NCBI GenBank assembly: GCA_907163375.1
Contig: CAJQUW010008763.1
Location: 1-64,000 of the forward strand
Length of the DNA: 64,000 nucleotides
Source of the DNA: Prostheceraeus crozeri
Lineage: Eukaryota > Platyhelminthes > Polycladida > Euryleptidae
Direction: 5' to 3'
The notes beneath the pieces are model-generated. The model ran no database searches and was not told where the DNA came from. It was given only the letters and a program-made list of their open reading frames with translations. Positions 49,251 to 60,267 of this stretch are shown here, in pieces; within the stretch, counting starts at the first letter, position 1; the number at the start of each line of letters is the position of its first letter. The translations under genes were made by a program, and so were the position numbers.

Positions 49251-50559
49251 AAACCTAGCTTAGACGCCATATACATGATGTAACAGAATTAAAGTCCTTC
49301 CTGTGTAACTAAATGGACTGCTGGATACTCTTCCTGAACAGAATTCAGACGAGGAATATATTTAGTATGTACTCGTATTTAAGAATTGATTAATCCTCAT
49401 TTTCCTTCGAAATACGTTCTGAATATGTTCTTATGAAAATGAAGTGTGAATTTGATGTTAATATGAATTCTTTCTTACTTTCTTTATTGTTCTTCTGGTC
49501 TGTGTAGTGAGAGGCTGTCAGAAGCTCTACATGTGCATTGTGCAAGTATCTCTTCATCTACTTTTTTGAAATAAATGTTTTTAGTTAAGAAAATTAAGAT
49601 TTTCACTTAGAAAATCAACAGTAAGAAAAAAGTGGACATTTACGGATCAGGCAAAACATGGATATCCAGAATTCTCATATATTTTGAAATAACTTGACTG
49701 CTAACTTGATGCACTTCTATAACAAGTCATTGCATATTGTCTTTTTACAGTCCAAAATGAAATATTTCTCAGTAATGCATACTTGCTGTCAAAACTTTTC
49801 TAACTGATGCACGATGTTAATAGAGAGGCATTTTCCATTCAATTTCTTTTGTTTTGACAATTGCACTCCTTTACCATGTGGCTTTCCTTCCTGTCATTGT
49901 TTAATATTCTGTTAGTGTGTGCGTTAATTAACGATTTGAAATTCGGCATGTAGCTATAATAATCTTTAATGCAACTCTTTAAATATCTGATTGAGTCTAT
50001 TCTTGTGTGCAAGTATCAAGAAATACTTGTCCATATTCGTACACACATGGCTGCTGTACGGGGGATTGAACGATATAACAGCCCTTGATCTTCTTCTCTT
50101 TGCTTCGGAAGTATGATTTGTCTGTGACTTGTTGCTCTCGAGCTTGTGCTTGTAGCCATTTCCATTCAAAACTTCCTGGTAATGTTTAGCTGCTTCTTTG
50201 AATATAGACTAATTAATTAGAAGCTAACTCATTGATTCTACTTTCAACTGTGAGGAATTTTTGGAGCATTTAGGAAATTCACCACCTTTAGATTGCAATG
50301 AATTTCCAGCTCAAGCCCAAATCGACAAAAATTTTGTGGAATTTCTTCCTTGTAACATAAGCCCTTCGTCAAGTTATATTCAGGAAATAGGCCAAACCAT
50401 CATCACTGCATAAGCGAATTGAATCCTTTCCATAATCTTCTGCCGTGGTATTCAATAGGAATGCAGATGGCATTTATGAAACGAGGTGCATTGCAATGTA
50501 GTTTTATTTCTGAAATGTGAGCACACTCGTATTATTTGACTCTCAATATTTTGTTTCAG
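49251..50559. other. DNA upstream of the TMX3-like exons
   Basis: No gene recognised. A strong acceptor-like tract (TTCTTCTGGTCTGTGTAG, ending about 49,507) has no identifiable exon after it. Part or all of this stretch is presumably the first intron of the TMX3-like gene. Confidence 0.4.
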
Positions 50560-50590
50560 TATATGGACACTTACATGAGTTGGATGGCAA
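50560..50590 (+). CDS. TMX3: TMX3-like gene, exon A (start of mature domain)
   Basis: A 31-bp exon between TTTTGTTTCAG and GTAAGATATC. Reading in the phase set by the next exon, it encodes YGHLHELDG plus two bases of an asparagine codon. This fits the short segment between signal peptide and thioredoxin fold in TMX3 proteins (the pattern xLELxDxFL). The entry phase needs one base from an upstream exon, which I did not find; it should carry the signal peptide. The 61-bp intron that follows is small but has good borders. The exon is called because its phase and sequence join exactly to exon B. Confidence 0.7.
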
Positions 50591-50651
50591 GTAAGATATC
50601 ATATTCACACATGATTGTTCAATTTACCAATTTCATAAAAATCTCTTCCAG

Positions 50652-50691
50652 CCTTCTTCAACTGCGGAGAAACGGAGCTTGGTTAGTGAAA
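50652..50691 (+). CDS. TMX3: TMX3-like gene, exon B
   Basis: A 40-bp exon between ATCTCTTCCAG and GTAAGTGC, encoding the last base of an asparagine codon and LLQLRRNGAWLVK. The WLV run is the first beta strand of the thioredoxin fold and leads straight into FYAPWCGHC of exon C. This joins as in TMX3 proteins of other animals, where WLVxFYAPWCGxC is continuous. The phase is 1 + 39, ending on a codon boundary, which exon C needs. The next intron is 3,142 bp and contains a Penelope reverse-transcriptase relic on the other strand. Confidence 0.8.
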
Positions 50692-50858
50692 GTAAGTGCA
50701 TTCCTAATGTCTGCAGTACATAAAGAGCAGGATCCTTTGTGAATGCTTGATTCGACGAATAGTCACATAGATTACTCGTAAAGTCGTGAAATTTGCTCTA
50801 ATTATGAATAAGAAAAATGATGAATTGATACAGTAAATCAGAACTAGAAGCCACTTGA

Positions 50859-51389
50859 TTAAATCAGCCCTATAAATATGCGCTTCGATAAACCTGCTTG
50901 AGTTTGATTTGAAGGCATGCTCATTTGAGTGAAGCCGCTATTCTGTAAGATATACTGGATGTTCATTTCAGAACAGCATTCATTTGTTGTTCTTGCAACC
51001 GCAATACAATCGACCAATACATCGGCGAACCCTCTGTGATGCTGGGACGACCGCGCTGACCAATACACGAGCCTGAGCGTTTGAAGAAACCCGAGCCTGA
51101 CATAAAGTTGGTCCATTTGACCAAATTGTACCGCTTTCTCTGCATATTGCCCTCCGAAGCCGTACGGATTAAATTCAAGAGAAGAATGTCGTCTGGATGT
51201 TGCCATGTGGCACCCCACTTCGGCAATAGATCCAGTGAGAAATAGAACCGTTGAACGAAGCACTTCGAAAATGGTTAGACAGGAAGCTGGAAATCCATTT
51301 CGTAATAGGAGATGGAAGACAATTTTTTTTGCAACATTCAGTGATTTGAAAGTGGGGATGTCTATCAAATGCCTTCTATAGATCCGCAT
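50859..51389 (-). CDS. Unrecognised 176-codon ORF in a TMX3-like intron
   Basis: This is the longest open frame in the window that is not explained by a repeat or transposon. It is read against the host gene, inside the intron between exons B and C. The predicted protein starts MRIYRRHLIDIPTFKSLN, has a mildly hydrophobic middle and several cysteines, and ends ...LSKRIFIGLI. I see no domain, signal peptide or zinc motif. A second minus-strand frame overlaps (50,963-51,226). Being open may reflect a locally higher GC content, an unknown transposon, or a nested gene. Confidence 0.25.
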   Translation of the reverse strand: MRIYRRHLIDIPTFKSLNVAKKIVFHLLLRNGFPASCLTIFEVLRSTVLFLTGSIAEVGCHMATSRRHSSLEFNPYGFGGQYAEKAVQFGQMDQLYVRLGFLQTLRLVYWSARSSQHHRGFADVLVDCIAVARTTNECCSEMNIQYILQNSGFTQMSMPSNQTQAGLSKRIFIGLI

Positions 51390-51720
51390 TTAGAAGTCAG
51401 ACAGCTCCAGACTTCGAGTCCAAATGCTGAGGCAATGCCAAAACACTGGTTGTCCCAGATCCCGGTCTAAGAATATAAGCAGATTGGGATTGTCCAATAG
51501 AATTGGTAACAACCTGAAGTCAGGCCGCTGTCACACAGAATAAAGCGGCTTCCATCTTCCATGTCACTCGCCTTTTTGTACACTCTCCATAACATTCTCC
51601 ATAAGGCGTGATGAGACGATTTTCATCTGCCGTCCTCCTCCTTCCATCGTCCATCTTCCACGGACCGCAGTCTCACTAGGGAAATCCATTTCCGATTCAG
51701 TCAACGCTATTTTTACTATT
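51390..51720. other. Intronic DNA, possible miniature transposon end
   Basis: No gene. GCCGCTGTCACAC (about 51,525) and GACCGCAGTCTCACTAGG (about 51,663) look like ends of a small DNA transposon, and TTCCATCTTCCA occurs in both halves. The arms do not pair well, so the call is weak. Confidence 0.25.
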
Positions 51721-51741
51721 GACCGTTGCTATGACTACTGT

Positions 51742-53105
51742 CTAAGCATTGAATTCAAAAATTTTCAGAATTTTCTCAATTTCATCATGAAATATATTCC
51801 AATTGCTGGCTACCGTATATGCTCTACTCAGCATTCCAATAACCAGACCCCGGTGCCACGCTCTTGGACAGTTTGCTTCAAAATTTAATAGCACATTTGT
51901 GAACGTTTCTTTTCTAAAGATGCTAGTTTCCAAATTATTCGTAATATTTTTGGATATTTTAACATCCAAAAATGCTATACTATTGCCTCCAATATCTACA
52001 GTAAATTTTAAATTTTTGTGTTGTCTATTTAAAAATTGGTGAAACCGTTCTACTTTCTTTATATCATCAAAAACGCAAATGCAATCATCTACATCTCTTG
52101 CGTAATAAAGTGGACTGCATTCTTCATTCATCCAATTTTGTTCCATATGTGAAAAAAATAGATTTGCGAGTGTAGGAGCAAGGGGGAACCCATACTTACA
52201 CCATCTATCTGCTTAGACATTTCGTCATTAAATAAAAATTGACCACTCGTGGCAAACAGGCACAGTTTTTTTAAATACATCCCTGCCAAACAAAGGCTTA
52301 TTAGTTGAATTCTTATCATAGACTAAATTAGCCGCCAGCTCAATTGTTTCATTTACAGGTATGTTCGTGAACAGTGATTCAACATCATAACTAATTAAAA
52401 TATGTTTGTCATGAAAAAGTTCTTGATTTTTATTAATTTCTTCTATCAAGTGAGGGGTAGAATTCAACATATGTTTCGAATTTATATGTGGTTTTATTAG
52501 ATTATCTAAAAATTTTGCCAAATTGTAACTTGCAGAGACAATAGTACTTATTATTGGTCTCATAGGTTTGTTATCTTTGTGACTTTCACAGTACCATAGA
52601 ACTTACCGGGCTCACTGCCAGAAGGACTAATAAACTTGTACGTTTTCTCATCAATATATCTACGCAGATACTTATAAATGTAACGATACAATCTGCCTTC
52701 CTCGGTTACTGTCGGATGTTTGCGAATGTCATCCTCATCATATTCAATTTTTTGGAATTTAGTTACGTCTTTTATCACTCATTTTTTTGTTGTACTCAAA
52801 TGAGTTGACTATCACCAATCCATTCCCCTTATCAAGGGAACACACTTTTATATCCTTGCGTTTCGCGATTGTTTCGGAAAATTTTCCAAAATTTTTTGGA
52901 AAATTGTTTCGAATTTTGTTAGCAGAAAAGTCAGTGGTACTGTCTAAGCTCTTCTCTTCCTCATCTTTGTCCTCGTCCGACATCGTGAACAAATAGCTGT
53001 TCACTGCTTCTCTTCGCAAATCACAGCTTCCTATATCTTCCCTTAGACGTCACTGCACGTTGTTCTATTTTTAGTACAGTCTCGCGGCTGATGCCTGATG
53101 GATTA
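51742..53105 (-). pseudogene. Penelope-like reverse transcriptase relic
   Basis: A Penelope-type RT read leftwards in five frames. From the right: SGISRETVLKIEQRAV, an acidic run, VCSLDKGNGLVIVNSFEYNK, GSEPGKFYGTVKV, MRPIISTIVSASY, ISYDVESLFTNIPVNETI (motif A with its aspartate), MSKQIDGVSMGSPL (motif B), YYARDVDDCICVFDD (catalytic box, 52,084-52,095) and FLDVKISKN. Frameshifts lie near 53,035, 52,775, 52,562, 52,270 and 52,180; the last looks like loss of one C from a C run. The box reads DVDD instead of YVDD. The frame stops at 51,742 before any GIY-YIG domain. It lies antisense within a TMX3-like intron. Confidence 0.85.
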
Positions 53106-53833
53106 TGGAAATGAATTTTATCAGCCGCATAATTTCGTGCCTTATGTCCGATGGACGACGCCTCATGACTTTTCCTGTGTGACAGCTGCCTTAGTTGGCT
53201 ACCAGCCCTTCATCAAACATTTTAGATATAGTGGGCAAAATGGATATTCGCAGGTAATCAGAGAAGGAGTCAAGGTAATTAGGTAAAGAGAGAGGTTTTG
53301 CATTTTGGAATGAGAGACATATTTGACAGCTTGAAGCAACGCTGAAAATTGAATGTTCATGCATAGGCATAGGACGGAGCAACAATGAACCCAATTATTT
53401 CGCTATTTCATCCATGACTGAGAAATAGACTTGAAAACCCAATTTTTGCGACAGCTTGAGAGATCTGATCATACAATAGGACATGCTGTGAAGACATTTA
53501 CTCGCTAATTATGCAGAAGAAAAATGATGAATATTCTATTGGCACATTCTGGTAGCTGAGACTCGGTTATTAATAGAAAGACATTTTTCAATAATCAAAA
53601 ACCGCATACCTGAGCATGAAATTCCTGTAACAACGTCTGTTAGGTATGCGGATGGGAATGAAACCTCTTCGTCCTGCTCTCAATAAAAAAGTCATTTCTA
53701 TGGTGATACCAAATTCCAACCTTGATGTATTGTGATTCTACATGTAGATTATGTCAGAGATAAGTAATGTGCGTCAACTCTATGCTGAGTATAATTTCTC
53801 GGTGAAAAGTATTGAGTCATTCTCTTGTTGTAG
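53106..53833. other. Intronic DNA before exon C
   Basis: The right-hand part of the large intron. Frames of about 60 codons on both strands (53,098-53,394) show no motif. Ordinary AT-rich intron sequence. Confidence 0.5.
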
Positions 53834-53997
53834 TTCTACGCGCCATGGTGTGGCCACTGTCGAAAGATGGAACCAGCTTACAAGGATGCTGCAGTACGAC
53901 TGCTTGGTTCTGAGATTCGAGTTGGTCGAGTCGATGCCACTCAATTTATTGATGTGGCAGCGCATTTTGAAGTTCGAGGATATCCGACAATCAAATA
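53834..53997 (+). CDS. TMX3: TMX3-like gene, exon C with CGHC active site
   Basis: A 164-bp exon between TCTCTTGTTGTAG and GTGAGTC, encoding 54 residues plus two bases. It starts [20 protein letters not shown], and CGHC is the redox active site of protein disulfide isomerases. [11 protein letters not shown] and [11 protein letters not shown] follow; the cis-proline of the thioredoxin fold is in GYPT. TMX3 is an ER membrane protein whose lumenal domain oxidises and isomerises disulfides in folding proteins. The VGRxDxT and VRGYPTI wording, with WLV in exon B, favours TMX3 over other disulfide isomerases. Open frames called across this exon in other phases are shadows. Confidence 0.88.
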
Positions 53998-54689
53998 GTG
54001 AGTCACGTTTCTCATGATCATCTGATAAGACAAAGATTTTGAATTGAAAATTTAGATCAGTTCAGCGCGACAGAAAATCACAAATTTCGTAAATTTTTTA
54101 ACTTATCCGATGGTACTATCGGATACAAACATATATAGGCAGTGTGTGCATGAAGAAGAAGCGGAAATGATAAATTGTAATACCATTGATGAAGATTTTT
54201 CAAATAGCGGATGAACCGAGAAAATATGATTTATATCATGAAATACTTTCTATCCTTTATGCAACTTGTTTCGCACAGAGTCCGTCACGCAACGTCTGGC
54301 TAAACTGAACCTGAACAATTAATGTTGTGATTGCATCAAATTTTGAAAATTCATGCCCTTAGTATTAAAAGTTGTTGCAACGGGGGTTTGAACAATCCTC
54401 TTATGTAATTGTACACCTGAATGTGTGACAAAAGCAGTTCACTTGCTTACAGAAAATGCAAGCATACTACATATAAATTGTGCATCACCTTCATAAGCCC
54501 ACCATTTTACTGGTCCTCCATGTGCTCCATTTAGAGAAGTATATTTGCTAAACTATTTGATATCTGCAAGGTTGCCGCGTGTTTTCATGGATGTACGTAC
54601 ATGAATTGTACTCTAATTTTCAGTTGTCTTGTTCAGAATTTATAAATTATCTTTCAGCTTTACCAACGGAAATGAAAATGAACATTGTG
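53998..54689. other. Intronic DNA after exon C
   Basis: No gene or repeat recognised before the Penelope fragment that starts at about 54,690. Confidence 0.5.
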
Positions 54690-55342
54690 AAAAATGAAGG
54701 AAAATTATGACTTGAACGTTGCTTAGATAATCAACAAAAGAAACAAAGTGAACGCGAATTTGAAAATATTTTACAACTAAATGATTATCCTCATAATTTT
54801 ATGAGTCGCAGAGTGCCTAAAGTCTCACACATGCGCAAGAAAGTGCAACATAAGATCGAATTCTTTTACTGCCATATCTCATATACTTCAGATAGTGTTA
54901 ATTTCAAAATCAAACCAATCTTTCAAAAATTAGAATTGCCTGTCCGACTTCATCATCAATCTAATACTTTACAGATGATGTTACAAAAACCCAAAAAGTG
55001 AAACGGTGTACTTCCATCAATTGCAGAAATCCAAATAAGAACATACGCCTTAGTGAATTAGTAATTAGTAAAATTGAATGTAAAAATTGTAAACAGTTTT
55101 ACATAGGAAGCACAGTCACACTTCTGCACACGCGAATCAAAGAACATTTTACTCACCATCATTCCTCAGTTTACAAACACCTCCAATTGTGTAAATCCGA
55201 TATTGATGTAGCAGTGATTGACAAAGATATCAATGCCATCAACTTACGCCTTCGAGAATCTGTGCTAATAAAAAGACTATGTTCTACATTAAATAACAGG
55301 GAGGAATGCACAGAATATCAATCACTGATTTTTGAATTTTGA
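54690..55342 (+). pseudogene. Penelope-like C-terminus with GIY-YIG (fragment 3)
   Basis: Two frames joined by a one-base shift at about 54,998. The first has FENILQLNDYPHNFMSRRVP, FFYCHISYTSDSVNFKIKP and KLELPVRLHHQSNTL, the connector after the RT. The second has CTSINC, then KIECKNCKQFYIGSTVTLLH and TRIKEHFTHHHSSVYKHLQL, then INAINLRLRESVLIK, ending in TGA at 55,340-55,342. Of the GIY-YIG residues, YIG, the arginine in TRIKEH and the glutamate in LRLRESV are all present, so this domain is the best preserved of the four here. The RT part is missing. A tail with TAAGGCCGTCTTAACGG and AATAAAA runs to about 55,410. Confidence 0.85.
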
Positions 55343-55410
55343 TGTCTTCCTTTTCAACATTGTATCTGCTCGATAAGGCCGTCTTAACGGTGAAAATTTG
55401 CAATAAAAGA

Positions 55411-56027
55411 TTACTTTGCCACACTTTATTTCAGCAGTTTGTCTTAAAACCTTTAAATAAATATAACAAATGCTGCTTAAAATAAATTACAACATCTTAC
55501 TGACATACTGTGACAGCGGAATAGCTTAATCAAGCGATTTTGTTGTTGCCTTATTTAACCTAAATATATCTTGAGTTGTTAACGATGCGAAGATAGTTCT
55601 ATCACAACTGAGTTGCATATTTTGCCTTGTTTTGTCTGATAACTCTGATATTGTTCTCTGAAATCGAAAACGAATTAAGCAGTATATGTCTCTAGAAACC
55701 AACTTTGAAAAAAATCTACGTTCACTTGCTTGATCACATTTTTGCAATAGTGTTTATGCATATTGTAGTAAAAACGTGTTATGCATATTATTGATGTTAT
55801 ATCATTGTTTCGTGTAAATGCATCATCATGAAGTGCAAATTGTTGATAAGACATTTTTGTAAAAGATTTTCAATAACTTAACAATTTAGCAAAGTAGTCA
55901 ATTATTATTCGGAATCATGGTGGGAGTCCACTAAAGATTATGATGGCAATCATATTAACAATTTACGACCTTAAAAAATGATTCCCCTTTAAAAGGATTC
56001 CGATACGCTCTCTGAAGGATATATTGC
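55411..56027. other. Intronic DNA
   Basis: No gene recognised. The 73-codon minus-strand frame at 55,526-55,747 has no motif. Confidence 0.45.
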
Positions 56028-56315
56028 CGCTCTTCTTCATATCAAATGTAATTTATCAATTTCATTGTACCTGTGGAAGCAAGCACGTTGGGACGGCGGT
56101 AAGATGTCTGAATGAGAGTTTCAGAACACCTTCCAAAGTGGTTAGCCAACCCTTTAAAGTGTCCACCATGGTCCACTGCAATTCCAGTTAGCAGTATCAC
56201 AAGACATTTGCAAGTCCGTAACAACGAAAGACAAACTGCTTTGAATAATTTTAGCATTAAGTACCACATCAGCAACAAACACACATTAGGAATCACAGAG
56301 TCTTTCAATATTTAA
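56028..56315 (+). pseudogene. Penelope-like GIY-YIG relic (fragment 4)
   Basis: A short, worn copy of a GIY-YIG domain in two plus-strand frames. SNVIYQFHCTCGSKHVGTAV, then RCLNE, is followed after a one-base shift by RVSEHLPKWLANP, AIPVSSITRHLQV, FSIKYHISNKHTLGITESFNI and a stop. Y-I-G has become H-V-G; arginine and glutamate positions remain (RVSEH, GITESF). It differs from fragments 1 and 3 in the loop after the nuclease motif, so it is a further family or an old copy. The 88-codon frame on the opposite strand is its shadow. Confidence 0.7.
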
Positions 56316-57907
56316 TCCTGACTTGTGTTCGCAAAAAGATTTTATTTCCACCCTTTACTTACATTGGTAGCTTTAGTCTCTGTTTTGTTTCTTCTAATAT
56401 CTAGGTTATTTTCTCAATTGTTATTTGTTCATATCTCTTAAGTCTACTAGATTATAGGTTTGCATGCTCTCAATTTTATTCATAGATTCATTACTGTAGA
56501 AGTATATGATTTCAGATTTTGCATTTTATAGTCAGTCCATGTTTGCACTTGAATAATAGTGGACGAAATGCATTGTGCAAGAATTAGTTTTTAATTTTAT
56601 CAAAATGAATTTAGTGGCTATGTTTATTTATCAATTTACGACTTGTTTGTCAGCTAAGCTACGATTAATTTGGTTTCTTTTTTAAAGGCACAGTACCATA
56701 ATACAAGGTCTTTATAGAAGCTGATGTATATGCTGCGTCGCAGAATCGACAGGAAATTTGGAGTCGGAGCATTTCTAAAATGTGACGTCTCCGCGGCCCT
56801 GCTTACTGCTCTACATAAGCCAACAAGAATAATGCACTCGAAATGTCCAGGAAGTTTAGAAAGAGATGCGTCGCAACCACAGAATTAGATTCATCTGCGC
56901 GCGCTTCGGTTTCCTAGAAAGGAAGAGTTATATGGTACCCTAATATCGAAATGGCACATCACAGAATTAGACAACTTGCTCCTTCTCGAATGGATAATTC
57001 GTGTATCTCTTGCTATTGGAAATGGCAAACAATACCTAAGCTGTCAGCAGAGGACACCAGAGCCAGTGAGAGATGCGTGCGTGCTGTGATATCACTTCGC
57101 ACACACCAAAACGCACATCCCTGTTTTGGTTAATATTCGATTGCATGCACTATACAGTGAGAAATGCCGAGGAGAGGATGGTGAAAACCTCAAGTGAACT
57201 AATTTTCGAACGCCTGCTACTTTTTTTGATAATGATCGGAAGGGCCAACATTATGGAGAAAACTTGTGCGCAATGATTTGAATTCTTCGAGTCTGAAGGA
57301 ATTGTGGCAATCCCAGTGTCGCCATTCTGCTGTTTTGATAAATCATTTTAGTCATTATAAATAAATACAATATACACGTTTTCATAAATGATTACTAACG
57401 TAACTAATGTAACGTTAACAGCTACTTTTTGAACACAGCCAAGTTTTAGAATACAAGTACGTTCTCTCCGAAGACTGTATTAGGAATTATCTCTTTTTGA
57501 GTCACACAAAGGAGAGAGTTTATCATCAAGGTGATATCAAGCTGACGTGGCTTTCCTGAACTGCTCCTAGCTCATCAGTGCGAAGAGATAAATCTGAACA
57601 TGATGAGATTGTCATAATTGTGGGCGTGTCAACTTAAGTCACCATTCTTTCGGAAGCTGTGCATTGAAGGAATCTGATAACCTTAGCTACTTAGTGGATG
57701 TCGTCGTCCTTAGTGTGATAGGATTTTCCACATCATGATTTCTTTCAAACAAGCATCATTTAGGGATATGCAGCGCAGTGAAGTTATGTGGTATTGACAC
57801 TGGCTTTCTCAGTAATCAAAAGAATAGTCTTATTTTTATTTAAATATTTAAAAAATATATTAAATAATGAAGTTTTTACGTCACTATTCTTTCCATACTG
57901 TGACTTG
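56316..57907. other. Intronic DNA
   Basis: No supported gene. Plus-strand frames of 60-67 codons at 56,951-57,276 show no motif. Confidence 0.45.
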
Positions 57908-58058
57908 GACGGTGCTGACATAGTCAGAATTTTAGCTGGAGCGTTTGGTTGTTTTAGTTCGAATGCCTTTCCTACCGACTTCCAATGACATTTTCGGGGC
58001 TCGACCTCTGGATCAAAAGATCGCTATGCCAAGCACTAAACCACTGTGCCACGGAGGC
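57908..58058 (-). mobile_element. tRNA-derived SINE, copy 2
   Basis: The better-preserved copy of the SINE at 33.7 kb, on the opposite strand. Read leftwards it has a box A (TGGCACAGTGG, 58,041-58,051), a box B-like GGTCGAGCCCC (about 57,996-58,006), a GGAAAGGCATTCGAACTAA body and a TCAGCACCGTC end. The intact box A and spacing are compatible with RNA polymerase III transcription. It sits in the last large intron seen of the TMX3-like gene. Confidence 0.85.
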
Positions 58059-59407
58059 AATTTAAAAAATATAAAAAAAGAAATTTTTTATTCAAATGCT
58101 TCAAAAGCTTATTCTCATCCTGGACATTATTGACATCTGTTATCTGTCCGTGCATTCATTCTGTTACCCTTGATGAAGAATGCCGAAATATTGGGTATTA
58201 CAAAAAAATCTTTTAACTCCTGGATAAAGCAAGTATCAATTGAAAATATTATAAACATATACCAAGATTGTCCCACAAGACCTTATGTATAATACCGTAT
58301 ACCTACTTTGAACATCATTTAATTATTATGAAGACAACTTTCCAATTTTTCATGAGTCCTGTTAAATTCGAAAAAAGGAGAGGCTGATAGTATATCTATT
58401 TCATTGTTATAATCTCAGCGATGATGCAGCTGAAATTCATGTTTCTGTTGTTACAGATTTCCGCGCGGGTTTTCCATTCTAAAATTCATTTTTCGCTACC
58501 ACTGAGCGATGTGATAGACTGCTTGTCGCTGTTAAGTGAAATATACTTCGGAAGGGAATTACAATATAAAGAAACTGATTACTAAATACATTGAATTCAC
58601 TCCCTTTTTCACAGGTAGATTTTGTTCTGCCACATCACAGCTAACTTGATGTACCCAGAGATAAATGCTCCTTGTCTGCGTATTTCGGTATAGAGATGAG
58701 ATTAATCAACACTGGTGTTCACGATCAGAGCAGAAGATCAATTTTCAATTGAACGTAATGCAAATTCAAGCCTGAATTCTGACGAAGCTGAAGGTTGACA
58801 CCACATTAAACGTGCACAGGCAGTAAGTTTTAATTGTGAAGAGTCGAACGATGTGAATAATATTTCCATTTGATGAATTTTTCACCGAGAAACATTGAGT
58901 CAAAGCTATGTTTCAGTGGGCGATGTTCAATCTTCAATGTGAACGTTGAAATTCGTGGGTTCTGTAATAAAAGAGTTCTTTTTGCAATGCGCGCGCTTGG
59001 CCTAGCACACAAGCCAAAGAGGAGACGAATATCTATGTCAATCTCAACCGCCTGCTACTATTGCATGCAATGGCTGGGATAGAATTATGTATGCTCTAGG
59101 CTAACCTGGTTTTTGCTTGCAATATCCATTAATATTTCAGGGAGAGCTGTTGAACCCATAGAAATAGAAGTTCTGTTTCTATGGTTTAACCATTGAGATA
59201 AATCTGTCAGGGAAGTTGATGGTCAAGTCTGTGGACGGACATGTCTTTCATTGACGAATTCTTTTTATCTCTTTCATTCATGGAATGTTCGATCATGAGC
59301 TATTTGACATAACATTCACTGGACACATGTAAACCGTTTTCTACTTTTTTTCGAAGAGGCTTATTTTCGTAATTAATAGTTGATTGTATCAATTTTATTA
59401 AAGAATG
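58059..59407. other. Intronic DNA with a possible Penelope end
   Basis: No gene recognised. CCCTTGATGAAGAATGCCGA and AATATTGGGT, at about 58,168-58,197, resemble the terminal CCTTGATGAAG...GCCGAAACGTTGGGT run of some Penelope elements and may be a solo 3' end. The rest is AT-rich. Confidence 0.4.
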
Positions 59408-59711
59408 TTTATAGTAATTTCTATTGATCTTGTAAGGAAAGAATTTGATATCATATTACTTTAAAATTAATGAAATATTGTTATTTTTTAGTCTTTCAAC
59501 GCACAAAAGTTAATTGATTAATTGCATCAAAATATATTTTGCCGATCTGACCTTGTCAATTTAGATAGCCAAGAAATTTACAAGGCCAGATCGGCGAAAG
59601 ATATTTCGATGCAATTAGAAAATTAATTTTTGTGCGTTGAAAGACTGAAAATGACATTATTTCATTAATCTCAAAAGATTATGATATCAAAGAATCATTT
59701 ATCACTATAAT
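59408..59711. mobile_element. Foldback element, about 300 bp
   Basis: Two long inverted arms, about 59,408-59,562 and 59,574-59,711, around an 11-bp centre. Paired words include TTTGATATCATA, ATTAATGAAATA, AGTCTTTCAACGCACAAAA, TTAATTGCATC, GCCGATCTG and CCTTGTxAATTT. The left arm carries a short insertion near its outer end. There is no coding capacity. Such near-palindromes are typical of non-autonomous foldback or miniature DNA transposons. The transcript could fold into one long hairpin inside the TMX3-like intron. A half-copy occurs at 60,516. Confidence 0.85.
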
Positions 59712-60267
59712 TTTATTTGTTGTGTATAGAATATTAATTTTTTCTATGCGCCCGTTTGTTTCAATGTAAAATATCAAACATCTTCGCTTCTAGTTTTCCA
59801 GGTGTTTGTCTGATATCCGGAGCAATAGTAGTTTAATAATGATGTTTACATTGAATGGTGTCTTTTAGAAAGAAAATCTGCTGCCCATGTATTGCAACAA
59901 GTTATATGTACAGTGCACGTAGTCTATCTAAGAGTATAGTGTGCTCCTTTGTACCAGATATTATAATTTTACAAGATTAAGATGTCCACAGTTCTGTAAT
60001 AAGTTTAAATACTGGAATTTACTAAGATTTATTGGATTAGATCATGCTTTTGATTAACCAGCCTACCTTTCTGAAGGGTTTTGTGGTCATTGCGAATTAC
60101 AAAAAAAGTAAATAATTCGATAGAAATTTTCCCTATCTTTTACGTAGATTGTATATCCTCATCGTCAATCTCCATTTTATCATCAAGCTGAGTCGGCAAT
60201 TATGATAGCTTTCACTAACTTTCATTGATAAGCCATAATATAGGCAACTACTCAATTTTACTTTCAG
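59712..60267. other. Intronic DNA before exon D
   Basis: No gene or repeat recognised. The polypyrimidine tract of the exon D acceptor is at the right end. Confidence 0.5.

Noticed and set aside
49471-49515. ATG-led hydrophobic run (MNSFLLSLLFFW) as the TMX3 signal-peptide exon
   Set aside because: It ends in a stop, no donor in the required phase follows, and the T-rich run looks more like a polypyrimidine tract.
53751-54017. 88-codon plus-strand ORF as a protein
   Set aside because: It reads the TMX3-like exon C in the wrong phase; the correct phase gives FYAPWCGHC with matching splice sites.
56042-56308. 88-codon minus-strand hydrophobic ORF as a membrane protein
   Set aside because: It is the complement of a Penelope GIY-YIG relic read on the plus strand.
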